Shown one piece after another: positions 15,239-25,906 of a stretch of 64,000 nucleotides of DNA. Below the pieces are notes generated by a model, which searched no databases, had not been told where the DNA came from, and saw only the letters and a program-made list of their open reading frames with translations. Position 1 is the stretch's first letter. Each line of letters opens with the position of its first letter. The stretch is from Pseudomonadota bacterium (GTDB lineage: Bacteria > Pseudomonadota > Gammaproteobacteria > Legionellales > Legionellaceae): contig JAGVJN010000033.1 of the NCBI GenBank assembly GCA_020051095.1, positions 28,315 to 92,314 of the forward strand, given 5' to 3'. The position numbers and the translations under genes are program-made.

Positions 15239-15397
15239 ATGCCCAAAGTATTTTATATTGTCTATAAACAAAATAGCACTTCAAACCAAATAACTAGTGG
15301 ATTTATATCATGTATCCGGCATACTTTAATAGATAGAAAACTATTCTCAGCTGTTGGACTAGATTGCCTCATAAAGACAGCAATGACGATGGGTTAA
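15239..15397 (+). CDS. Possible small ORF, 52 residues, unknown
   Basis: An AAGGAG sits 9 nt before an ATG that opens 52 codons (MPKVFYIVYKQNSTS and onward). The ribosome-binding site is the only real support. The protein has no motif I know, and the base composition is like that of intergenic DNA. It lies between the divergent operon start and gloB. Confidence 0.22.
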   Translation: MPKVFYIVYKQNSTSNQITSGFISCIRHTLIDRKLFSAVGLDCLIKTAMTMG

Positions 15398-15498
15398 AGG
15401 AAACTATCGAGTACGAAGAAATTTGTTATATGAACGTAATGTAAGCTATAGTTCGTATAGAACGAATTGATCTTTGAACTGGAGAAATCCTTAAAAGC

Positions 15499-15587
15499 AC
15501 CGTCATTGTGAGCTTTGCGAAGCAATCCAGTTCAATCTCTGAACAAAAAAACCGTGCTGGATTGATTCACTACGTTTGCATCGACGG
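15499..15587. repeat. Dispersed-type palindromic element (degenerate inverted repeat)
   Basis: The left arm 15499-15530 reads accgtcattgtgagc then tttgcgaagcaatccag. The right arm 15556-15587 is its degenerate reverse complement (about two thirds of positions pair). The core (GTCATTG-GAGC-GCGAAGCAATCCAG) is a sequence found as dispersed palindromes in many proteobacterial and rickettsial genomes. It stands in the non-coding stretch 15398-15632 upstream of gloB. Confidence 0.65.
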
Positions 15588-15632
15588 ATTTTTTAAAATT
15601 GTCCAATACAAAGCTAATGATATAATCAACCC

Positions 15633-16379
15633 ATGAAAATCATACCATTATCAGCGTTTCAAGATAACTATATTTGGCTGTTAGTTGACAATCAAAGGCA
15701 GTGCGTTTGCGTCGACCCAGGCGATGCCAAACCTGTTTTGGACTATATTCGCCAACATCAGCTTTCTTTGACTGCTATCGTCCTCACCCATCATCATTTT
15801 GATCATATTGGCGGAGTCAGTGATTTGTTATCACAATATCCCGGGACTCCAGTATATGGTCCGCATGATAGCCGTATTCCTCAAGTGACTCACGCACTAA
15901 GCGAAGGGGATCGAATCAATGTTTTAGACATAGATTTCACCATTCTATCGATACCTGGACATACATCGACCCATATTGCTTACTTTAACCCGAATAGTCC
16001 CATGCTTTTTTGTGGCGACACACTCTTTTCAGCGGGTTGCGGTCGTGTCTTTGATGGCACTATGGAAAAATTATTTCATTCGCTAGAAAAAATTAATCAG
16101 CTACCTATCGATACCAAGATATACTGTGCCCATGAATATACTTTAAATAACTGTCGCTTTGCTCATTCTATTGAACCTTCCAATCAGAAAGTTATCGAAA
16201 AAATTCAACATTTAAGTACCCAACCGCAAACCTGTAGTCTTCCAAGCGACTTAGCGACTGAAAAAAAAATAAACCCTTTTTTAAGGGCGATATCGAAATC
16301 ATTAAGCTCCCCCGCATATCAGGATTTATCTGCTTATGATACGTTTAAGCACTTGCGGCTTTTAAAAGACGATTTTTAA
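15633..16379 (+). CDS. gloB: Hydroxyacylglutathione hydrolase (glyoxalase II)
   Basis: The 248-residue metallo-beta-lactamase-fold enzyme hydrolyses S-lactoylglutathione in methylglyoxal detoxification. Metal ligands are visible in THHHFDHIGG (His53, His55, Asp57, His58), PGHTSTHIAYF, CGDTLFSAGCGRVFDG and the YCAHEYTLNN segment. The C-terminal glutathione-binding end (NPFLRAI and after) is complete. Confidence 0.95.
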   Translation: MKIIPLSAFQDNYIWLLVDNQRQCVCVDPGDAKPVLDYIRQHQLSLTAIVLTHHHFDHIGGVSDLLSQYPGTPVYGPHDSRIPQVTHALSEGDRINVLDIDFTILSIPGHTSTHIAYFNPNSPMLFCGDTLFSAGCGRVFDGTMEKLFHSLEKINQLPIDTKIYCAHEYTLNNCRFAHSIEPSNQKVIEKIQHLSTQPQTCSLPSDLATEKKINPFLRAISKSLSSPAYQDLSAYDTFKHLRLLKDDF

Positions 16380-16557
16380 AATCTTGGCAGCCGATGTGGA
16401 TATTTATTTATAAGTCATTGTTTGGGCATATAGGTGAACACTTGTGTCCGTGAATAGGTCCCTGCATAAGCCCTATTATAAACAATTCTTTGCCTTCCCC
16501 TTTAGCAGAATTTTTAGTATGATGACTTTTCCTATCGCTAGAAAGTAGGTTTATGGT

Positions 16558-17985
16558 TTGACGTTTCTTAAACGGATATTGAATTTACATTTGCTATTTT
16601 TTTCATTCTGGATCGTTGTTAAACCAAGTTTTGCGGTTCAACAAAATGTTTGGGATGTTTTACGATCCCAATTCAGATTAAATCATGAAGTTAACCAAGC
16701 AGAAGTCCGTAAACAAATCCAATGGCTAGCATCAAGACCTCATTACATACAGAAACTTGCACAACAATCTGAACCGTATATTTATCATATTGTTGCAGAA
16801 ATTAAAAAACGTCATTTACCCGGGGAATTAGCCTTAATACCAATGATAGAAAGTGCCTATGACCCATTTGCATACTCCGGTGCTGGCGCAGCAGGCCTTT
16901 GGCAATTAATGCCTGGAACAGGAAGCGGGCTTGGGTTAAAGCAAGATTGGTGGTTTGATGGCCGTCGACATATTCAACAATCGACCATAGCGGCACTTAA
17001 CTATTATGAGTATTTAATTAAATACTTCAGCGGGGATTGGATATTAAGCATTGCCGCGTATGACTCTGGCGAAGGGACGGTTACAAAAGCTATCCGCCAA
17101 AGTAAACAAAAGCCTAATCGAATCCATTTTTGGTCTTTAGAGTTGCCTCGAGAAACAAAAGTCTATGTGCCTAGGCTGCTAGCGCTAGCTGAGATTATTA
17201 AATATGCCCCGCAATATCGAATCCATTTGCCCAATATCCCGTATACACCTGCTTTTGAAACAGTGGATGTAGGCTCCCAAATTGATCTTGCCCAAGCCGC
17301 GCAATTTGCCGATATTTCTTATAAAGAACTCATTCAACTTAACCCTGGGTTTAATCGTTGGGCTACACCTCCCTATGCTCCTTATCACCTCAACATACCC
17401 ATTGAAAAAGTGGATGGCTTTAAACAAAAAATTAAAAAATCCTCGAATGATGATCTGGTCAATTGGACAAAACACACGGTTGCAAAAAATGAAAGTTTAA
17501 GTGTGATTGCCCGAAATCATAAGACGCAGGTAACATTAATTAAAGAACTAAACCACTTGAAGACCGAAAATGTCAAAGAAGGACAAACGCTTTTAATCCC
17601 TTCCATTAATCGAATTCCAACGAATTTGGCGACAAAAATCCAAAAAAATAATCTGATCGATCGCTCCACATCGGCTACTCATACTAAGATAATTCATATT
17701 GTTCAACCAGGTGACTCTTATGCGATTCTTAAAAGTCGTTATGGTGTCTCAGCGGGAGAAATCAAATATTGGAACCAAATCAAAACAAAGCGGAAACTAC
17801 AACCCGGTGAACAACTGGTTATATGGAAGAAAAATTCACAACTAACCGGCTATAAAGTGAAAAAGGGAGACACGCTATCTCACTTGGCTAAGCGCTTTAA
17901 CACCACTATTGAGCGCTTAAAGCAAACGAATCCTTCCATTAAAGGAAATGCCTTGCGCATTGGACAAAAAATTAATATTGCTTAA
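16558..17985 (+). CDS. mltD: Membrane-bound lytic murein transglycosylase D
   Basis: The 475-residue protein has a signal sequence, a GH23 lytic transglycosylase domain (about 80-200) with catalytic Glu98 in PMIESAYDPFAYS and the GLWQLMPGTG motif, then three LysM peptidoglycan-binding repeats near 302-344, 380-424 and 432-475. The start is TTG at 16558. An ATG lies 5 bp upstream at 16553 but reads ATG-GTT-TGA. One extra T would put that ATG in frame, so the start may have been shifted by a single-base deletion. No lipobox Cys is seen at the signal peptide end. Confidence 0.93.
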   Translation: MTFLKRILNLHLLFFSFWIVVKPSFAVQQNVWDVLRSQFRLNHEVNQAEVRKQIQWLASRPHYIQKLAQQSEPYIYHIVAEIKKRHLPGELALIPMIESAYDPFAYSGAGAAGLWQLMPGTGSGLGLKQDWWFDGRRHIQQSTIAALNYYEYLIKYFSGDWILSIAAYDSGEGTVTKAIRQSKQKPNRIHFWSLELPRETKVYVPRLLALAEIIKYAPQYRIHLPNIPYTPAFETVDVGSQIDLAQAAQFADISYKELIQLNPGFNRWATPPYAPYHLNIPIEKVDGFKQKIKKSSNDDLVNWTKHTVAKNESLSVIARNHKTQVTLIKELNHLKTENVKEGQTLLIPSINRIPTNLATKIQKNNLIDRSTSATHTKIIHIVQPGDSYAILKSRYGVSAGEIKYWNQIKTKRKLQPGEQLVIWKKNSQLTGYKVKKGDTLSHLAKRFNTTIERLKQTNPSIKGNALRIGQKINIA

Positions 17986-18013
17986 TAGAAACGTGGACCA
18001 TTAACACAGTTTG

Positions 18014-19870
18014 TCACACTAAAATGACTTCATTATCTCGAAATTCAGGCACCAACTCTTTGAGAAGCAGTAATAATTCAGCTTCTTGATTAAACTGGCA
18101 ATGCTGTTTCATTTGCAAAATATAATCGTTCAAAATAGACCAGTCCATCAAGCGATATTTTGCTTTAAACAATTTAGCGTGTGCAGTTTGGCCAAGCTTT
18201 TCCTGATCATGGAATAACTCTTCAAATAATTTTTCCCCAGGACGTAAACCTGTATATTCAATTTTTATATCTTCCCCAGGCTTTTTACCAGCAAGACGGA
18301 TCATTTGCTCAGCCAAGTATTTAATTTTAATCGGTGATCCCATATCCAATACAAATATTTCACCGCCTAAGCCATTGATCATTGCCTGTAGAATCAATTG
18401 ACAAGCTTCGGGAATGGTCATAAAAAATCGTTCGATGTCAGGGTGAGTGACCGTTAAGGGCCCTCCTGTCGCCAGCTGCTGTTGAAATAATGGAACAACA
18501 CTTCCTGCTGATCCTAAGACATTGCCAAAGCGGACAGTAATAAATTGTGTTGGCACTCGTTGATTTAAATTTTGACAATATAGTTCAGCAATTCGTTTGG
18601 TCGCCCCCATGACATTAGTGGGATTCACCGCTTTATCACTCGAAATCAATATGAATTTATCAACGCCAACATTCACAGCACATTCCGCAGCAATTTGCGT
18701 ACCAATGACATTATTTAACACGGCTGTTCGAATTTGATTTTGCAACATTGGCACATGCTTATACGCAGCTGCGTGAAATACTATGTCTGGCGCAAAGTGT
18801 TCAAACGTATGGGACAATCCAATCTGATCGTTCACACTTTGTAATATAAAATGCATCGGAATGTGTTTATAAGTGGCTTGTAACTCTCTTTCTATCTCAT
18901 AGAGGTTGAATTCGCTGTGATCAATGATCATCAGTTGGGCAGGTGCCAAGCGCAAAACTTGACGACAAAGCTCGGAGCCGATTGACCCTCCTCCCCCTGT
19001 GACAAGCACCCTCTTCCCCTGAATATTTTTTTCAATCAAATGCCAATTCAATGCCACTTCATCACGTCCAAGCAAATCTTCAAGCTTAACAGGCCTTAAC
19101 GCATTCGTATTGACTTGACCTGCAGCAAGTGCTGATAAACTGGGTAACGTTCTGACAGGAATATCAAAACGATCGCATTGTTCGATTATTTGACGCATTG
19201 TCTTTGAGCTGGCAGTAGGAATTGCCACAAATACCAATGTTATCTGTTTTTTAGCAATAATTGTGGCTATGTTGTTAATGCCAGATAACACAGGCACACC
19301 ATGTACTTCTAGCCCTCTTTTACGGATGTCATCATCAATAAAACCTAAAACAGTGTGGCGTGTCGTTCGTTTAATATCTCGCAATAAACTCTCACCCGAG
19401 CTACCAGCACCGATTATTAAAATTCGTTCATTGTTTCCTGTCACTGGGTTACGACTGCGATTATCGTATAATAATCGCCAAATAAATCGTGTGCCACATA
19501 GAGTACTTATATAGATGAAGCAATATAATGGCAGCACGGAACGCGGTACAAATGCTAACAAATGTGTCCAATACAGCACGGGTAGAACAAGGATTGCAGC
19601 GGAGATAGTCGCTTGCACAATGCGAGAGACATCATTTAATGAAACGAAACGCCAAAAGCCCCGATAGACACGATAGTAATAATAGGTTGCAGTTTGAACT
19701 AACAACATCAAGCAAGATGCTGCAACAATGGGAGCAGTAAAAATTTCTCGGGGCATTGTGTCTAAGTTGTAACGGAACCAGTAGGCTATAAACCAGGCGA
19801 ATAGACAAAGGCTTAGATCCGTAGACAAGACTGGCATTTTGCGAATAAATTTTTTCATGAATGTTGTCAT
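18014..19870 (-). CDS. Membrane nucleotide-sugar 4,6-dehydratase (CapD/WbpM/PglF type)
   Basis: The 618-residue protein has four N-terminal membrane helices (about 12-125), a first Rossmann region (RILIIGAGSSGESLLRDI), and a C-terminal SDR dehydratase domain with VLVTGGGGSIGSELCRQVL, the substrate segment FHAAAYKHVPMLQ, and SSDKAVNPTNVMGATKR. In this membrane family the dehydratase has Met/Lys in place of the usual YxxxK Tyr, as the segment MGATKR shows here. The likely product is a UDP-4-keto-6-deoxy sugar for surface glycans. It is 3 bp downstream of the prenyltransferase gene. Confidence 0.92.
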   Translation of the reverse strand: MTTFMKKFIRKMPVLSTDLSLCLFAWFIAYWFRYNLDTMPREIFTAPIVAASCLMLLVQTATYYYYRVYRGFWRFVSLNDVSRIVQATISAAILVLPVLYWTHLLAFVPRSVLPLYCFIYISTLCGTRFIWRLLYDNRSRNPVTGNNERILIIGAGSSGESLLRDIKRTTRHTVLGFIDDDIRKRGLEVHGVPVLSGINNIATIIAKKQITLVFVAIPTASSKTMRQIIEQCDRFDIPVRTLPSLSALAAGQVNTNALRPVKLEDLLGRDEVALNWHLIEKNIQGKRVLVTGGGGSIGSELCRQVLRLAPAQLMIIDHSEFNLYEIERELQATYKHIPMHFILQSVNDQIGLSHTFEHFAPDIVFHAAAYKHVPMLQNQIRTAVLNNVIGTQIAAECAVNVGVDKFILISSDKAVNPTNVMGATKRIAELYCQNLNQRVPTQFITVRFGNVLGSAGSVVPLFQQQLATGGPLTVTHPDIERFFMTIPEACQLILQAMINGLGGEIFVLDMGSPIKIKYLAEQMIRLAGKKPGEDIKIEYTGLRPGEKLFEELFHDQEKLGQTAHAKLFKAKYRLMDWSILNDYILQMKQHCQFNQEAELLLLLKELVPEFRDNEVILV

Positions 19871-19873
19871 TCA

Positions 19874-20746
19874 CTAGATCCCTAAAAAAGCCAACATGGT
19901 ACAGATGGCAAATCCAACTAGATAAATTATTATGGTTCGATCATCGATCATTACCAGAATTGGATCATCTTGTTGTCGGTTGGATTGAAAAATCACTTGG
20001 ATATATCTCACCATCCCCAATAAAGCAAAGACTGTCGTTAACAGAAAAAACAGGTTTTGCCGATGAACAGCTGTAATATACACAAGGTATGACAACATCG
20101 CAAATACTGCATTGATGATGATAAAGGCTTTTAATAGAGAAAGACTATAATAAGACAATACCGGACGTATGGGTTCGACAAGGTCTCGTTTTTTCTCCAA
20201 ATATCGTTTTGATAATGCAATCAGTAAGCTCAAAAAAGTCACCGATATCAATAGCCAACGCGAGTATTTTAGACCAATCCCGAGTGTTCCAGCTAACATT
20301 CTTAAGACAAATCCACTCGCAATCGACAATACATCAATGATTGGCAGCCCCTTTAAGCCCATATTATAGCCAAAATTGATAAGCCAATAGATGAGTATGA
20401 TGACAATTAAGTTATACGAAATAAATAAACTGATCAAAAGCGTCATTATTAAAAGGGACGCTAACAACCAATACGCTTGTTTGATAGCGACTTGACCACA
20501 GGCAATTGGGCGTTGGCATTTATTGGGGTGCAAGGCGTCTGCTTGTCTGTCGTGAATATCATTAAAAACATAGACCGTACTTGCCGCCAAAGAAAATGCA
20601 ACAAACGCCAACATTGCATCCCCTATTTTCATCCATGAATGGGAATAGATTACACCCAACAAAACAAAAAGGGATTTCGTCCACTGTTCAGGGCGTAATA
20701 GTCTTATATAGGGACTCTTAAGCATGTTAAATAGGATAGTTGCCAA
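19874..20746 (-). CDS. UbiA-superfamily prenyltransferase, decaprenyl-phosphate phosphoribosyltransferase-like
   Basis: The 290-residue, eight- to nine-helix membrane enzyme opens with LLRPEQWTKSLFVLLGVIYS and has the Mg-prenyl-phosphate motif NDIHDRQADALHPNKCQRP (NDxxD). The RPxQWxKN-type start and this motif are typical of the branch that transfers phosphoribose to polyprenyl phosphate, distinct from the ubiquinone UbiA at 48108. It pairs with the downstream dehydratase, suggesting a lipid-linked glycan route. The exact acceptor is uncertain. A later Met (MLKSPYIRLL) may be the true start. Confidence 0.85.
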   Translation of the reverse strand: MATILFNMLKSPYIRLLRPEQWTKSLFVLLGVIYSHSWMKIGDAMLAFVAFSLAASTVYVFNDIHDRQADALHPNKCQRPIACGQVAIKQAYWLLASLLIMTLLISLFISYNLIVIILIYWLINFGYNMGLKGLPIIDVLSIASGFVLRMLAGTLGIGLKYSRWLLISVTFLSLLIALSKRYLEKKRDLVEPIRPVLSYYSLSLLKAFIIINAVFAMLSYLVYITAVHRQNLFFLLTTVFALLGMVRYIQVIFQSNRQQDDPILVMIDDRTIIIYLVGFAICTMLAFLGI

Positions 20747-21089
20747 ACAATGCTCTCTGTGTAATTAAGCAATACTGATCAATCAAAGGGAGGTTTACCA
20801 CTTTATAACCTCAAAAAATATCAAAGTAAAATTATCTATCAATAAACCAAGACAACACACCCAAAATCAACGCCTGATTATAAAAATTATCAATAATTCA
20901 TAGACTAACTGCCAATAAATAGGATTTTATCTGATCGTATAAATAAATCAAATGTGATTGCATTTCTTGCAAATTTGCGTAAACTAAGATTTATCGTAAA
21001 GGATATTCGCACAATGATGGTGTTTTTCTCTGCATTTCTTTACATTGATCGAATGTCCTAGGTTTTCATGTTTCACAGGGAGTGGTCCA
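20747..21089. other. AT-rich intergenic region between divergent genes
   Basis: About 340 bp of AT-rich DNA separate the prenyltransferase gene from the next unknown gene. No ORF with a credible ribosome-binding site, no RNA gene and no clear repeat were seen. It must hold both divergent promoters, none of which matches consensus well. Confidence 0.5.
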
Positions 21090-22346
21090 ATGTCTTCAAC
21101 ACCTTTTATACTTGACGATAAAGCCTTTTTACAAAAAATTAATAGTGTTTCTGAGCTCACCAAGGAATATGAGGGGAGAACAGGAGCAAAGCTCAACAAT
21201 CCTTCCCCATCCTCATTTTACAAGTCAGTTGGTTATCATAATACCGAGATGCGGAGCAAACAAATCAACGCTTTAGTTTGGTTACATCATCATTTCCACG
21301 ATCATCTCAATTATAAACTTCCCGAAAACTTTAAAAAGGGAAAGAGTGACTTAGAAATTGTCCAAGAGATCCAGAATAGACGATTAATGGCATTACGAGT
21401 TTTAACGGGCGCCTGCATCCATATTATGGAAACAAACAAATCGGGTAAGCTCAAGGAAATGCTCGAAGAGTCCTTGGGGATCAATACCGTTAATAAACTT
21501 GATCCAGAATCTCGCGCTTATTGTTTGAATGCTGTTCATGACTACTTTAACCAGATAAATGGCAATACCAGACAATATGGTTCTTATGATTTACATGGTA
21601 TCGACTTTACCTATTTTGCCGGGTTCTATGATTTTGCCAAAGAAGAATTGATTAAATGTCAGTCTACCTTCGGTACATTCCCATTTGCCCGCATCCTTTC
21701 TGTCTCATTTGCCTGGCCTGCCAGTTTAGTGGGCTATTCAATAGGCGCATTAGTCGGTGAAGCAGTCAGTAGATCCACTGGCATGCAAAACACCCAATGG
21801 ACGATAACAGCCGCTGTTGGATCATTTATCTATATGGTTATGGGGCCAACAGCAGGAATCACCCTATTAGCACCAACAATCGCAAGCAAGGCAGTAACAA
21901 ATGTTATGGGTTTATCTTCCGCTTATGTGATGGGAAAAACGTTTGAATATACTGGCCAACTTATTGGTGCATTGCTCGGGCTGCCGTTAGATCTCATTTT
22001 AAAATTTGCCCGTTTAACGGCATCTGCGGCACTCGATATGGCGACTAGTAAAGGATCGGATAAAATACCCAACGAAGGTGTGTCTTTAATCAACGGCCAA
22101 TGGTATTCATCAGGACAACTGATTGAAGCTAAAAAACTCTCTCTCGAAGAGATGGAAAAGCTTGAGGTGGTTCAAGAAATCGATCCGAATATGCTCAATG
22201 AGTCGGAGCTTGTTAAAGAGATCAAATCAAAAATCTCTGAAAGATTGGCAACCAAAAAGCCTACTGAAACACTTGAGACGGAGACGAGTGAAAAGGTTAC
22301 TAAGGAGACAAGCGTTCCTGAATCTGAAACACCTCAGTTAGTATAG
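21090..22346 (+). CDS. Unknown 418-residue protein with a hydrophobic central region
   Basis: I do not recognise this protein. The first 190 residues are polar and helical. Residues about 200-320 hold several hydrophobic, Gly/Ala-rich stretches (ARILSVSFAWPASLVGYSIG, SFIYMVMGPTAGITLLAP, GQLIGALLGLPLDLILKF). The C-terminus (about 350-418) is very rich in Glu, Lys and Thr. The ATG at 21090 was chosen because GGGAGTGG precedes it; an in-frame ATG at 21045 adds 15 Cys/Pro-rich residues and lacks a site. Its end overlaps the convergent truD by 47 bp. Membrane insertion is likely; function is unknown. Confidence 0.75.
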   Translation: MSSTPFILDDKAFLQKINSVSELTKEYEGRTGAKLNNPSPSSFYKSVGYHNTEMRSKQINALVWLHHHFHDHLNYKLPENFKKGKSDLEIVQEIQNRRLMALRVLTGACIHIMETNKSGKLKEMLEESLGINTVNKLDPESRAYCLNAVHDYFNQINGNTRQYGSYDLHGIDFTYFAGFYDFAKEELIKCQSTFGTFPFARILSVSFAWPASLVGYSIGALVGEAVSRSTGMQNTQWTITAAVGSFIYMVMGPTAGITLLAPTIASKAVTNVMGLSSAYVMGKTFEYTGQLIGALLGLPLDLILKFARLTASAALDMATSKGSDKIPNEGVSLINGQWYSSGQLIEAKKLSLEEMEKLEVVQEIDPNMLNESELVKEIKSKISERLATKKPTETLETETSEKVTKETSVPESETPQLV

Positions 22347-23340
22347 TCGTGGCATAGGCGCCTGCCGGGAGTTCAAAATTCAATTTAATTTGATTCTCGG
22401 CCAGCCATTCCCATTCAAAAGCAACCGGTTTTAATATAAAGGCTCGCCAGGCAGCGCTCACATTTTTCTCAATCAACGCATCAACAAATGCTTGATACGG
22501 ATTCAGTGCATCTTGCATAATCTGGTATGCTTCCTGATTAGACATAATTCTCTCTTTGCCTACTAATTGTCCACAAGGACTCAGATCGTGTTCGTAAATT
22601 CTTAGCTGGATATCAGGTGTTATTTTATCAGCAACAAAAACACTGTGGGTTCCACTTAATTGAAGCACATCCCCAGGAATTGCTTTTTGCCAATTTTGCT
22701 GTTGCACCCTTAAGGACAACTGCTGATTAAACAAATATCCACGCACAGCAGACAAAAGCATCCCCTTCATAAACGGGTTTTTTACTTTTTTATGGCCATT
22801 AAACCACTGCCATGCTTGGTATATATTATTTCCCTGATTACCAAAACGCTGTGGCCCAAAATAATTGGGCAATCCTTGCTGCTGAATATGCTTTAATTGA
22901 TCATCTAACATATCCGTTCGCGTGACATCTCTGACTATTAACTGAAACCGGTTGCCTTTCAACCATCCAATTTTTAGTTTTTTGTGGTGTCGGCGACGTT
23001 GTAAAATTCGCCACCCATCGTGTTGATCAGGAATTAGAGGGCTGACATCCTCGCCGGGACAATGGATTGAAAACCATTGCGTTGTAATACCAAATTTATC
23101 TTTAAGCCCTGCATAGGAAACAACGTTGGCTGGTTTTTTAATAATGCGGGCAAGCGATTGACTGCATTGCTCTGTGGTTAGGTTGGTTTTTTCAACTTGC
23201 AGATAGAGGTGTTCACCCGAATCACTAAATTCAATATTTGACAACTCTTCAACGCGAAAGTCTTCTGGCGATTGTTTAATAAACCCGGGTGATGTGGGTC
23301 CGCCCCAGGCATGTGAAAAATGTAAATGTATCTGTATCAT
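22300..23340 (-). CDS. truD: tRNA pseudouridine(13) synthase TruD
   Basis: It isomerises U13 of tRNA-Glu. The 346-residue length fits. Seen: IKQSPEDFRVEEL, KTNLTTEQCSQSLAR, the catalytic motif YAGLKDKFGITTQWFSI (Asp81), and the NYFGPQRFGNQGNNI motif. The start follows the Nif3-like gene by 3 bp. The last 47 bp lie under the opposite gene, an unusually long convergent overlap. Confidence 0.95.
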   Translation of the reverse strand: MIQIHLHFSHAWGGPTSPGFIKQSPEDFRVEELSNIEFSDSGEHLYLQVEKTNLTTEQCSQSLARIIKKPANVVSYAGLKDKFGITTQWFSIHCPGEDVSPLIPDQHDGWRILQRRRHHKKLKIGWLKGNRFQLIVRDVTRTDMLDDQLKHIQQQGLPNYFGPQRFGNQGNNIYQAWQWFNGHKKVKNPFMKGMLLSAVRGYLFNQQLSLRVQQQNWQKAIPGDVLQLSGTHSVFVADKITPDIQLRIYEHDLSPCGQLVGKERIMSNQEAYQIMQDALNPYQAFVDALIEKNVSAAWRAFILKPVAFEWEWLAENQIKLNFELPAGAYATTILTEVFQIQERLSP

Positions 23341-23343
23341 AGT

Positions 23344-24105
23344 TTATACTGGGTTAGCACTATCGATAAATTGGTGTGTAACAGAAAATTGGTTTTTCAA
23401 ATGCTCTCCTAATAATTGTACACCAAAACGTTCTGTTGCATGGTGACCCGAGGCAAAATAATCAATTCCTAGTTCATTTGCTATGTAATATGTTCTTTCA
23501 GATACTTCACCACTAATAAATGCATCGACACCCATTTGATAGGCCAATTCGATGAGATCTTGTGCACCACCTGTACACCAAGCCACCTTGGAAATATCAG
23601 CATTTCTCGCATTAAAGACAAGCGGCTTACGTTGTAAAATCCTTTCTAGTTGATTGGATAAAGTTTGCGCTGACACAGGCCCTTTAAATTGGCCACTCCA
23701 TAACAAATCAGGTTGTCCCATTGCGGCTTTAGATTGAATTTTGGTTAATCCTAATGCTTTCCCTAAACCCACATTATTGCCATAATTTTCATGGGCGTCT
23801 AAAGGTAAATGGTAGGCTATTAAATTGATATTGTTAGTAATCAAACTCGCCATACGCGCGCGCTTCATGCCAGTTATAACAGGCGACTCACCTTTCCAAA
23901 AATAGCCATGATGTACCAACAAAGCATCGGCATGATAACTAATCGCTTGGTTAATCGCATCTAACGAAGCAGTGACAGCCGTGCATAGAACGTTAATTTG
24001 ATCCGTTCCTTCAACTTGCAAACCATTTGATGTGTAATCATGAAACAGATCAACACATAATAGCTCATCTAAATAGGTGACTAACTGTGCACGGCCAACG
24101 CTCAT
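23344..24105 (-). CDS. Nif3-like dinuclear metal centre protein (YbgI/GTP cyclohydrolase I type 2 family)
   Basis: The 253-residue protein contains the metal-ligand motifs LLVHHGYFWKGE and YHLPLDAHENYGNNVGL, and the C-terminal YFASGHHATERFGVQLLGEHL. These supply the His, Asp and Glu residues of the toroidal dimetal hexamers of this family. Cellular function remains uncertain. It lies between murA and truD with gaps of a few bases, in one transcription unit. Confidence 0.92.
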   Translation of the reverse strand: MSVGRAQLVTYLDELLCVDLFHDYTSNGLQVEGTDQINVLCTAVTASLDAINQAISYHADALLVHHGYFWKGESPVITGMKRARMASLITNNINLIAYHLPLDAHENYGNNVGLGKALGLTKIQSKAAMGQPDLLWSGQFKGPVSAQTLSNQLERILQRKPLVFNARNADISKVAWCTGGAQDLIELAYQMGVDAFISGEVSERTYYIANELGIDYFASGHHATERFGVQLLGEHLKNQFSVTHQFIDSANPV

Positions 24106-24110
24106 CGTGT

Positions 24111-25611
<1,501 letters not shown>

Positions 25612-25621
25612 GTAACTATCT

Positions 25622-25906
25622 CTAATCAGCATCTGTTAATAAGTTATCAATTTCATAAAACTTCGCTAAGGAACGAATCTCTTTGGAAACACCCTTAAAT
25701 TGATAATTCAACTCTCGCTTTTTTAATTGTGAAATGGAATCAATTAACAAAGCTAAACCGGCGCTGTCGCACTTAACAATTGCGCTCAAATCAAAGATAA
25801 GCGGTTTATTGTCAAGCGACTTTAAAATATGGTTGATTTCATCTTGTAAAACAGCAATGGTGCCAAATGATAAAGCACCCTCTGGTTTAAATGTAATCGC
25901 GTCCAT
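25622..25906 (-). CDS. mlaB: Phospholipid transport protein MlaB (STAS domain)
   Basis: The 94-residue STAS-domain protein has LIFDLSAIVKCDSAGLALLI, the anti-sigma-antagonist-like core. In the Mla system it binds MlaF on the cytoplasmic face and supports ATPase function. It abuts mlaC with a one-base overlap and precedes ibaG. Confidence 0.9.
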   Translation of the reverse strand: MDAITFKPEGALSFGTIAVLQDEINHILKSLDNKPLIFDLSAIVKCDSAGLALLIDSISQLKKRELNYQFKGVSKEIRSLAKFYEIDNLLTDAD

